Of a DNA stretch of 5,096 nt, positions 1 to 5,096 are shown in pieces (the stretch's first letter is position 1; each line of letters begins with the position of its first letter). The notes under the pieces are model-generated. The model searched no databases and was not told the origin of the DNA. It saw only the letters and a list, made by a program, of their open reading frames with translations. A program made the position numbers and the translations under genes. Where the stretch lies: positions 1 through 5,096 of the forward strand of contig JAGVOR010000010.1 in assembly GCA_020052635.1 (NCBI GenBank). The letters run 5' to 3'. Source of the DNA: Candidatus Omnitrophota bacterium (GTDB taxonomy: Bacteria; Omnitrophota; Gorgyraeia; Gygaellales; Profunditerraquicolaceae).

Positions 1-1420
1 CGCCAAATACCCGATCCTCGGTAAAATTCCGGGCCTGCCATTTTTGAGCCGGATCCTGCCTTACCCAATCAATCATCTGCTCCTCTTGGCGGAAGAAAAA
101 AACCAGGCCCCAGGAAAAACCCCCTGGTTTTGACTCCAGGCCGGCCTGATAATTCCAGGCGCGTTCAGGAGACAGCGAAGAGTTGCCGATGGTTGTAACA
201 TCCTGATAGTAAAGCTCCGTAAAGGAAGGAATCCTTAAGCTTCTGGAAATCCCGCAATTAAATTCCAGTTGATCATTGAGCCTGAATTTAGCCGCCAGGC
301 TTCCGGTATAAGCCGGGTCAAAATCTGAAAAATTATCTAAACGCAGGGAAAAACTTAAGTCCCCGAATTCTCCCAGCGCTAAACGATCATCTAAAAATAA
401 ACTTTGATGCTGACGATCATGTTTACCTAAATTGGTTGAAATAATATTCTCCTGGCCCGTTTCAAAACCCAACCCCAATTTTCCCAATAACCCGGCTTCT
501 TTCTGTAAATAAACACTTGGTACAAACATATCGGTATGATGATGATTATAATTATCCACCCTTTCATCCAAAGCAAATTTATCAAAATGCCTGCGCCACA
601 AAAAATTCGGCTTGATTAATAAATCATCGAAATTTAGATCTAATCCGCTATCTAATAAGTACGTTTTTGTCCATTCCCGGGAAGGATACCCGCGGCCGGG
701 AGTATAAAAATCATACGCCCCGAATTCTTTTTCCTGATAGCCAAAGTTATTTTTCCAGTTCCCCCAAGGCAACTGCCAATCGGCCGCTAAAGAAGCGGTG
801 AATTTTTTATAATCTGTATCATCCCGGAACCCCCGGGATTGCGCATCCTCAACCGAAACCCTAAAACCCAGTTCCCGAAACTGCTCACTGATACTCAATA
901 ACCCGTATCCGTTACGCTGGTTGCCTGCGCCAAACTCCCAGATCGTCTTTTTTTCTTTTGGCTCTTTCAGGGTAAAATTTACCGCCCCGCCGATAGCATC
1001 CGACCCGAATAATGAAGAACCGGCTCCCGGAATCACTTCAATTTGCCCGATATCTTCTTTAGTAAACGGGATATCTCCATTATGGTGGGCGGTTTGCGGG
1101 TCATTGATCCTGCGGCCATTAAGCAGGATTAATACTTGGGAGTAGGTGGAGCCGCGCAGGGAAAAATCCGATTGGATCCCGGCACCGAGTGAACGCGATT
1201 GCAAGTCCACCGGCAGGTTAGATAAACCTTCCAGGCTGGATTGGAAATTAAAAGCGCTTATTTCTTTACGATTCCCGGTATAACTGTTAAGGAAAAAAGA
1301 TTTTTGTCTGGTAATCACCAGGGTATCCAGCTCTTGTAAATGGTCCTGCCCGCCATAAACTGCCCCCGTAAATAAAATTCCCGCGAAAATTAAAAACCGC
1401 CTGATAATTATTTTAAGCAT
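1..1420 (-). CDS. TonB-dependent outer-membrane receptor, BtuB-like, C-terminus cut by window edge; possible biotin receptor
   Basis: This is a gated outer-membrane beta-barrel that would import a scarce ligand using TonB/ExbBD energy. The 473 visible residues begin with a good signal peptide (charged KIIIRR, then hydrophobic FLIFAGILF, likely cut near residues 22-24). A TonB box follows at about 31-38 (LDTLVITR, close to the DTLVVTA of E. coli BtuB). The plug domain spans about 55-152, with LRGSTYSQVLILLNG (88-102), VIPGAGSSLFGSDAIGG (129-145) and AVNF. The rest is alternating barrel strands, with the family signature SRSLRIPSFTELYY (392-405) and GNSSLSPERAWNYQAGLE (412-429). BtuB-type receptors are about 600-650 residues, so roughly the last quarter lies outside the window. 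ATG 1420 is chosen because the signal peptide starts there; no Shine-Dalgarno precedes it. Homology alone suggests cobalamin or siderophore, but the upstream BirA-like operator and the absence of a cobalamin riboswitch point to biotin. The family call is firm; the ligand is inference. Confidence 0.93.
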   Translation of the reverse strand, partial: MLKIIIRRFLIFAGILFTGAVYGGQDHLQELDTLVITRQKSFFLNSYTGNRKEISAFNFQSSLEGLSNLPVDLQSRSLGAGIQSDFSLRGSTYSQVLILLNGRRINDPQTAHHNGDIPFTKEDIGQIEVIPGAGSSLFGSDAIGGAVNFTLKEPKEKKTIWEFGAGNQRNGYGLLSISEQFRELGFRVSVEDAQSRGFRDDTDYKKFTASLAADWQLPWGNWKNNFGYQEKEFGAYDFYTPGRGYPSREWTKTYLLDSGLDLNFDDLLIKPNFLWRRHFDKFALDERVDNYNHHHTDMFVPSVYLQKEAGLLGKLGLGFETGQENIISTNLGKHDRQHQSLFLDDRLALGEFGDLSFSLRLDNFSDFDPAYTGSLAAKFRLNDQLEFNCGISRSLRIPSFTELYYQDVTTIGNSSLSPERAWNYQAGLESKPGGFSWGLVFFFRQEEQMIDWVRQDPAQKWQARNFTEDRVFG

Positions 1421-1426
1421 AAAACA

Positions 1427-1454
1427 ATTATAAAGCAGCACGTTTGATTGTCAA
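1427..1454 (-). promoter_or_regulatory. sigma-70 promoter of the TonB-dependent receptor
   Basis: Read on the minus strand there is a perfect -35 TTGACA (1454-1449), a 16-base spacer and a perfect -10 TATAAT (1432-1427). Only six bases (TGTTTT) separate the -10 from the ATG at 1420, so the predicted transcription start falls at or next to the A of the start codon. This would make the mRNA leaderless, consistent with the missing ribosome-binding site. A second AT-rich stretch upstream (1457-1470, containing TATAAA on the minus strand) could provide another -10 with a leader of roughly 35 bases, so leaderless expression is likely but not certain. Confidence 0.75.
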
Positions 1455-1479
1455 CCAATAATATTTATATAGTTTACAT
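1448..1479. promoter_or_regulatory. putative BirA operator (biotin-responsive repressor site)
   Basis: The plus strand reads TTGTCAACC (1448-1456), 14 bases, AGTTTACAT (1471-1479). The known BirA site of many Gram-negative bacteria is TTGTAAACC, about 14-16 bases, GGTTTACAA. The match is 8 of 9 in the left half and 7 of 9 in the right, with a spacer of accepted length. The site starts at the last base of the birA stop codon and covers the -35 box of the receptor promoter, a position where bound biotinoyl-AMP-BirA would block RNA polymerase. The single mismatch in the left half (C for A) is the base that gives a perfect TTGACA -35 on the other strand. The adjacent BirA has the DNA-binding domain needed. 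Assignment is by eye against the remembered consensus. Confidence 0.68.
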
Positions 1480-2435
1480 TAGCGGCAGGTGGTTACATCG
1501 CCACTGGAGATTTTTTGCATTAATCCGGAATCCTTGCGGATTAAAAGCGCCCCGTCGGAATCCAGATCCACCGCCTGGCCTTCGATATGCTTACCTTGGT
1601 AATCAACCTTCACCCGGCTGCCTAAGGTCAGGGCAAAATTGCGCCATTTATTAATAATCTCCTCTGTCCCCTTTTCTTGAAGAAGAAAATAATTGTTTTC
1701 CAACGTACGCAAAATCTCCTCCAGCAAAACCACCCGCCTAACCTCCTGGCCCAGCTCCTGCTTCAACGCAGTAGCCTGAGGCAGCAATGATTTTTTGTCA
1801 TTGTTAACGTTTAAACCGATGCCGATAACCACAAAATTCACCTTATCCATCTCGGCATTCATTTCCGTCAGAATCCCGGCGATTTTTTTATGGTTAACCA
1901 GTATATCATTGGGCCATTTAATCTGCGCTTCCAGATGCAGCAGGCTTTTGAAGGCTTCGCAGATACTGACTGCACTCATTAAAGTCAGCACCGGGCAAGA
2001 CGCCGGGGCGATATCGGGCCGCAAAATTAAGGAGAGATAAATGCCTTTGTATTTGGGGGAAAACCATTCCCGGCCCAATCTGCCGCGGCCCCTTACTTGC
2101 GCTTCCGCTAATACCAACGTCCCACTGGGAGCCCCTTGCATGCCTTTTTGCATTGCCAAATCCATGGTAGAAGATAGATAATCAAAATAGAAAATCTTCT
2201 TCCCGATGAATTTAGTATGTAAAGACCTTGAAACTTCAAAATCAAAGAGCCTATCGGGAGCACTGGCCAGCCGGTAACCCAAATGCGGAACCGCTTCAAT
2301 CTCATACCCTAAATCTTTTAATTCTTGGATATGTTTCCATAAGCCCTGGCGGCTGATCCCCAGGTGACGGCTGATCTGGTCGCCGGAAAGATAGTCATGT
2401 TTTTTATTTAATAGTTCAAGAATCTTTTCTTTCAT
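1479..2435 (-). CDS. birA: bifunctional biotin–protein ligase / biotin operon repressor BirA
   Basis: This cytoplasmic enzyme makes biotinoyl-5'-AMP and transfers biotin to the lysine of carboxyl-carrier proteins such as AccB. With bound biotinoyl-AMP and no acceptor it dimerises and represses biotin genes. The 318 residues have the full three-domain layout. An N-terminal winged helix-turn-helix covers about 1-55 (LSGDQISRHLGISRQGLWKHI, ending HLGYRL). The catalytic domain has SST (88-90), the biotin/AMP loop GRGRLGREW (116-124), KWPND (173-177, with the catalytic-type lysine), KIAGIL (184-189) and GIGLNV (205-210). A small SH3-like C-terminal domain starts near 272. ATG 2435 is chosen over an in-frame upstream extension to 2513 because AGGAAGGT lies five bases before it, the family starts here, and the extra 26 residues only translate the palindromic leader. 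The DNA-binding domain marks it as a regulator as well as an enzyme, and a likely target site lies just past its stop. Confidence 0.96.
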   Translation of the reverse strand: MKEKILELLNKKHDYLSGDQISRHLGISRQGLWKHIQELKDLGYEIEAVPHLGYRLASAPDRLFDFEVSRSLHTKFIGKKIFYFDYLSSTMDLAMQKGMQGAPSGTLVLAEAQVRGRGRLGREWFSPKYKGIYLSLILRPDIAPASCPVLTLMSAVSICEAFKSLLHLEAQIKWPNDILVNHKKIAGILTEMNAEMDKVNFVVIGIGLNVNNDKKSLLPQATALKQELGQEVRRVVLLEEILRTLENNYFLLQEKGTEEIINKWRNFALTLGSRVKVDYQGKHIEGQAVDLDSDGALLIRKDSGLMQKISSGDVTTCR

Positions 2436-2440
2436 CCCGC

Positions 2441-2448
2441 ACCTTCCT
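2441..2448 (-). promoter_or_regulatory. ribosome-binding site of birA
   Basis: AGGAAGGT on the minus strand sits five bases before ATG 2435. It decides the start: the longer in-frame reading (to 2513) has no comparable site and would translate hairpin sequence. Confidence 0.8.
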
Positions 2449-2583
2449 GTGTACAAACACGCACCGGCGCATAGGCCGCAAGGCCAGCCACCTTGGCCTA
2501 AAGGATAGGCCAAGTGTCACCCTGGTGGGTGAACCAACGCAATTCCAATTAGCGTTGGGTGACGCCGCTTAGCGCCGGGTGTC
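2449..2583. repeat. cluster of inverted and direct repeats in the birA leader
   Basis: The birA leader contains several palindromes in a row (plus-strand coordinates). GTGT-ACAA-ACAC is at 2449-2460 and GGCC-GCAA-GGCC at 2474-2485. A perfect 9-base stem, CTTGGCCTA/TAGGCCAAG, has a 5-base loop at 2492-2514. TCACCC-TGGT-GGGTGA is at 2517-2532. CCAACGC/GCGTTGG is at 2534-2558, extended inside by ATT/AAT with one bulged base. A 13-base direct repeat, TTAGCGYYGGGTG (TT or CC at the variable pair), occurs at 2549-2561 and 2569-2581. GTCACCC (2516-2522) can instead pair with GGGTGAC (2557-2563), so alternative folds are possible. The cluster could be an RNA leader, a REP/MITE-like dispersed element or a degraded repeat. 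No known riboswitch was recognised. Confidence 0.6.
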
Positions 2584-2601
2584 TATTTGATTAAACTAAC
2601 C

Positions 2602-2622
2602 CCCGCCATTTTTTGGTGCGGG
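2602..2622 (-). terminator. weak hairpin after the larE–nifS–HypE-like operon, possible terminator
   Basis: A short hairpin begins three bases after the stop of the HypE-like gene. CCCG pairs with CGGG and CCA with TGG across a small A/T loop, with a two-base bulge. Read on the minus strand it is followed by TTAGTTTAATC rather than a clean U-run, so it is a poor intrinsic terminator for the operon. On the plus strand it is followed by a run of seven T, but no plus-strand gene precedes it. It may only mark the end of the operon. Confidence 0.3.
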
Positions 2623-2624
2623 AT

Positions 2625-3665
2625 TCATCTTTTTTTAAGATACTCCTCAAATTTTCCCCAAAAGGGATCAACTCGGGGGTGCTCTAATACATAATCCTTA
2701 TTGCCGTCTAAAATCCGCATCCCGCAGGATTGCCGGGTTACTTCCCCGACAACACTGGCAGGAATTCCGGCAGCATTTAAAGCCTTGACAATAAATTTGG
2801 CCTTTTGCGGACAGGCAGTAGCTAAAAGCGTGCCTTCGCTGATCGACCTATAAGGATCAAAACCAAAGCACTCACAAGTCAGCTTAACCTCTTCCGGCAG
2901 AATGATTTTGCTTAAATCAATCCGCATGCCTACTTTACTGTGCTGGGCAATTTCAAAAAGCCCGCCCCAGACTCCGCATTCCGTCGCATCATGCATCGCG
3001 GTCACTCCGCCGACAGAAGCGGCAATTGCGGCGTCTTTAACCGTAGACATCTGATAGAAAATGCCTTGAGCCCGCTTAACAAATGATTTTCCGTATTTAG
3101 CCTGCAGGAATTTCGGAAAGTAGGCGCTCATTAAACCCGTAGTTTCAATCGCCGGACCTTTGGAAATAATAATCGCATCCCCCAGGCGGGCTTGGGGATT
3201 AACCAATTCATCCTTTTTGCCTAAACCCAGCATGGTTGCCCCGCCGACCATCGGGTAATTACACCCGGCATACCGGGCGGTATGCCCGGTAACCACACTG
3301 ATCTTTAATTTTTTACACTCTTGGTGCACCGCTTTCCACATCCGGACCAGTTCATTCTGCAGCATCTCCGGAGGCAGATTTAAATCGACCGCTAAATACC
3401 GCGGGGCAATCCCGCTGACTGCCACATCGCTGGCAAGAATATGCACCGCAAACCAGGCTGCTCTTTCCATGCCTAATTCGGCGGCAATAAAGAATGGGTC
3501 GGTCGATAAAACTAACACCTGCCCGCCCAGGTCAATCACCCCAAAATCTACCCCGTTTTGCGGACCGACCAGGATTGATTTATCGGACTTACCTAAACGG
3601 CGATAGATATGCTGGTTAAAAAACTCCGGATGGATTTTACCTAATTTCGGCAGATTATTTCTCAT
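2625..3665 (-). CDS. AIR-synthase-related (PurM-fold) protein, HypE-like, archaeal type
   Basis: This is a member of the PurM/HypE/SelD/ThiL ATP-binding fold, whose enzymes activate a carboxamide, formyl or selenide group with ATP. The 346 residues show the family landmarks: GVDFGVIDL (38-46) and STDPFF (54-59) near the nucleotide/metal site, ASDVAVSGIAPRYL (78-91), TGHTARYAG (126-134), YPMVGGATMLG (137-147), HDATECGVWGGL (225-236) and SEGTLLATA (276-284). Length and motifs resemble the HypE-like paralogues common in archaea. True HypE ends in a short tail with a terminal cysteine that carries the carbamoyl/cyano group; this protein ends in EYLKKR, so a standard hydrogenase role is doubtful. 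ATG 3665 fits the usual family N-terminus (LPKLGKIHPEF) but has no clear Shine-Dalgarno. GTG 3683 is an alternative, with a GGTGGT 11 bases upstream. It overlaps the end of nifS by 11 bases (29 with the GTG), implying co-translation. The true substrate is unknown. Confidence 0.9.
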   Translation of the reverse strand: MRNNLPKLGKIHPEFFNQHIYRRLGKSDKSILVGPQNGVDFGVIDLGGQVLVLSTDPFFIAAELGMERAAWFAVHILASDVAVSGIAPRYLAVDLNLPPEMLQNELVRMWKAVHQECKKLKISVVTGHTARYAGCNYPMVGGATMLGLGKKDELVNPQARLGDAIIISKGPAIETTGLMSAYFPKFLQAKYGKSFVKRAQGIFYQMSTVKDAAIAASVGGVTAMHDATECGVWGGLFEIAQHSKVGMRIDLSKIILPEEVKLTCECFGFDPYRSISEGTLLATACPQKAKFIVKALNAAGIPASVVGEVTRQSCGMRILDGNKDYVLEHPRVDPFWGKFEEYLKKR

Positions 3666-4815
3666 AAAGCGGGGACATAGCACGTAATTTTTGCACCACC
3701 GGAGGTAATTGTTCTAAAAGATAGTCTACGTCGCTCTCGCGGCTAAAGCGGCCCAGGGTAATCCGCAGCGAGCCATGCGCCGTTTCATGATCCAGGCCGA
3801 TCGCCAATAAAACATGTGATGGCTCTAGCGAACTTGAGGTGCAGGCCGACCCCGTAGAGCAGGCAATTCCCAGCATATCCAGGCTCAAAAGTATCGACTC
3901 CCCTTCGATGTATTTAATGGAAAAGTTAACGTTGTTGGGCAGCCGCTGGCTGGGGTGGCCGTTTAGCCGGACATGAGGGATTCGAGCGGGGATCTCTTTG
4001 ATCAACCTGTCCCGCCAGGAGGTTTGTAGTTTAATCTCATCATTCATTTTACTGCGGCAAAGCTCAATCGCTTTAGCCAAACCCACTATCCCAGGAATAT
4101 TGTGGGTGGAGGCGCGCCGGCCTCTTTCCTGATCCCCGCCGCGCATAAAAGTCTCAAGGCGCGTACCTTTTCTGACATATAAAGCACCTACGCCTTTGGG
4201 CCCGTAAAATTTATGGGCCGAAAGGGACAAAAGATCCGCATTTAACGCATCGACATTAACCGGCAGGTGTCCCACGGTCTGCACGGCATCGGTATGAAAA
4301 CAGATCCCTTTTTCTTTAGCGATCTTACCCAGCTGGGAAATAGGCTGCAGGGTGCCGATCTCATTATTCGCATGCATTATACTGACCATGATGGTTTTAT
4401 CGGTAATTGTTTGCTTCAGGTCTTCAGGTGAAACTAAACCATCCTGGTCAACCCCCAAATAAGTAACCTTAAACCCTTTTTTCTCCAGGAATTTTGCCGG
4501 CCCACTAACCGCATGGTGTTCAACGGCCGAAGTAATAATATGGTTACCCTTCTTCTCCTGCGCAAAAGCTGCGCCCAAAAGGGCGTAATTATCACTTTCC
4601 GTGCCGCCGGAAGTAAACACAATCTCTTCAGGAAGAGCCCCGATAAAATCCGCCAGCACCTCACGGCTATCCTCCAGGGCCTTCTTAGCCTCCTGGCCAT
4701 AAGCGTGAAGGCTAGAGGCGTTACCGAACTGATCAAAAAAATAAGGTTGCATGGCACTAAGTACTTGCGGGTCGACAGGAGTGGTCGCCGCGTAATCTAA
4801 ATATACTTTCTTCAT
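3655..4815 (-). CDS. nifS: cysteine desulfurase, NifS/IscS family
   Basis: This PLP-dependent cytoplasmic enzyme converts cysteine to alanine and holds the sulfur as a persulfide for Fe-S clusters, tRNA thiolation or other sulfur acceptors. The 386 residues are full length for the group I (NifS/IscS) branch. The N-terminus is VYLDYAATTP (4-13), followed by TSGGTESDN (68-76), the PLP-stacking histidine in VEHHAV (98-103), ANNEIGT (149-155) and TDAVQ (175-179). The Schiff-base lysine is K202 in SAHKFYGPKG. The persulfide cysteine is C325 in GSACTSSSLEPSHVL (322-336). Both residues fall at the numbers I recall for Azotobacter NifS. The start is ATG 4815, with GAGGT nine bases upstream (4829-4825). 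Its ATG overlaps the larE stop in an ATGA, and its end overlaps the HypE-like gene, so all three should be translationally coupled. Whether it serves general Fe-S assembly or LarE specifically cannot be told from sequence; no IscU or NifU scaffold is visible. Confidence 0.97.
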   Translation of the reverse strand: MKKVYLDYAATTPVDPQVLSAMQPYFFDQFGNASSLHAYGQEAKKALEDSREVLADFIGALPEEIVFTSGGTESDNYALLGAAFAQEKKGNHIITSAVEHHAVSGPAKFLEKKGFKVTYLGVDQDGLVSPEDLKQTITDKTIMVSIMHANNEIGTLQPISQLGKIAKEKGICFHTDAVQTVGHLPVNVDALNADLLSLSAHKFYGPKGVGALYVRKGTRLETFMRGGDQERGRRASTHNIPGIVGLAKAIELCRSKMNDEIKLQTSWRDRLIKEIPARIPHVRLNGHPSQRLPNNVNFSIKYIEGESILLSLDMLGIACSTGSACTSSSLEPSHVLLAIGLDHETAHGSLRITLGRFSRESDVDYLLEQLPPVVQKLRAMSPLYEK

Positions 4816-5096
4816 CTTTTAATTACCTCATTTAAACTGCCGGTACGGTACCCTTGCAGGTCCGCCGTAACATAATTATAGCCGATTGTTTTCAAACGCT
4901 TGACAATCTGCTGTCCTTGAGCGCATAACTTAATAACTTCTTCCGGGTTAACTTCAACCCGGCAAAGATCACCATGGTGACGTAAACGCACCTGTTTAAA
5001 ACCCAGGCCGTTTAAATACTCTTCCGCCTGTTCAATACGTTTAAGCAAACCAGCGGTAATTTTTATCCCGTAAGGTATCCGGGAAGCAAGGCAGGC
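4812..5096 (-). CDS. larE: ATP-dependent sulfur transferase LarE, C-terminal part (start lies beyond window)
   Basis: The frame is open to the right edge and gives the last 94 residues of a protein of about 270; the N-terminal PP-loop ATPase half is missing. The visible part begins ACLASRIPYG, matching the CLASRIPYG motif of LarE. LarE adenylates and thiolates the pyridinium dicarboxylate precursor of the nickel-pincer nucleotide cofactor. The cysteine here (second visible residue) corresponds by position to the sulfur-donating Cys176 of the Lactobacillus plantarum enzyme. The family signature continues with IEQAEEYLNGLGFKQVRLRHHGDL (acidic and VRLR residues of the active site) and ends YVTADLQGYRTGSLNEVI. 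Two further cysteines (LCRVEV and LCAQG) are present. A TTG at 5048 is internal, not a start. The stop overlaps the nifS ATG. LarB and LarC are not in the window, and LarE-like proteins also occur without them, so the exact product is open. Confidence 0.92.
   Translation of the reverse strand, partial: ACLASRIPYGIKITAGLLKRIEQAEEYLNGLGFKQVRLRHHGDLCRVEVNPEEVIKLCAQGQQIVKRLKTIGYNYVTADLQGYRTGSLNEVIKR

Noticed and set aside
1484..1507. Plus-strand GGCAGGTGG...CGCCACTGG resembles the B12 box of a cobalamin riboswitch next to a BtuB-like gene.
   Set aside because: It lies on the strand opposite to the receptor, inside the 3' end of birA, and encodes conserved-frame residues there. The other riboswitch stems are absent and the gap before the receptor is only 58 bases.
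921..2305. Short open frames over the receptor and birA (921-1145, 1448-1654 and 1795-2040 plus; 2108-2305 minus).
   Set aside because: All are shadows of well-supported genes in other frames, without ribosome-binding sites or family features.
2436..2513. In-frame N-terminal extension of BirA by 26 residues.
   Set aside because: The extension translates leader hairpins, is rich in Gly and Cys unlike BirA N-termini, and a good Shine-Dalgarno directly precedes ATG 2435.
2436..2624. A BirA operator or clear sigma-70 promoter upstream of birA itself.
   Set aside because: No TTGTAAAC/GTTTACAA pair with proper spacing and no convincing -35/-10 pair was found in this gap. Autoregulation of birA cannot be claimed.
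2625..3683. Assignment as HypE (hydrogenase maturation) or SelD.
   Set aside because: The terminal cysteine tail of HypE is absent, as is the N-terminal Cys/Sec glycine-rich loop of SelD. Only membership of the PurM-fold family is supported.
4434..4800. Open frames on both strands inside nifS (4434-4757 minus, 4513-4800 plus).
   Set aside because: They overlap a full-length NifS with all catalytic residues, have arginine/leucine-rich low-quality composition and no recognisable domain.

Overview
This window comes from a diderm (Gram-negative-type) bacterium: it carries a TonB-dependent outer-membrane receptor, which needs an outer membrane and an energised periplasm. No rRNA or other phylogenetic marker is present, so the phylum cannot be fixed. 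The archaeal-looking AIR-synthase/HypE-like protein and the larE–nifS pairing would suit an uncultured anaerobic lineage (an Omnitrophota-like bacterium is one guess), but this is impression rather than proof. All five genes lie on the minus strand, so the window reads right to left.

Region A (5096 to 2625) is a tight three-gene operon. It holds the C-terminal third of LarE (an ATP-dependent sulfur transferase), a complete NifS/IscS-type cysteine desulfurase that overlaps larE by an ATGA, and an AIR-synthase-related HypE-like protein whose start overlaps the end of nifS. The shared theme appears to be ATP-dependent activation and sulfur transfer. A weak hairpin follows the last stop.

Region B (2436 to 2624) is a 189-base gap packed with inverted repeats, some of which can pair in mutually exclusive ways. 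It forms the leader of birA, a two-domain biotin ligase/repressor (2435 to 1479) with an N-terminal helix-turn-helix.

Region C (1478 to 1) starts with a 58-base gap holding a near-consensus sigma-70 promoter (TTGACA, 16 bases, TATAAT). A sequence closely resembling the BirA operator (TTGTCAACC-N14-AGTTTACAT) overlaps its -35 box. The -10 lies 6 bases before the ATG of a BtuB-like TonB-dependent receptor, which runs off the left edge after 473 residues. The inference is that BirA represses the receptor when biotin is plentiful, which would make it an outer-membrane transporter for biotin or a biotin precursor rather than for cobalamin. This small birA–operator–receptor module is the most interesting thing in the window.
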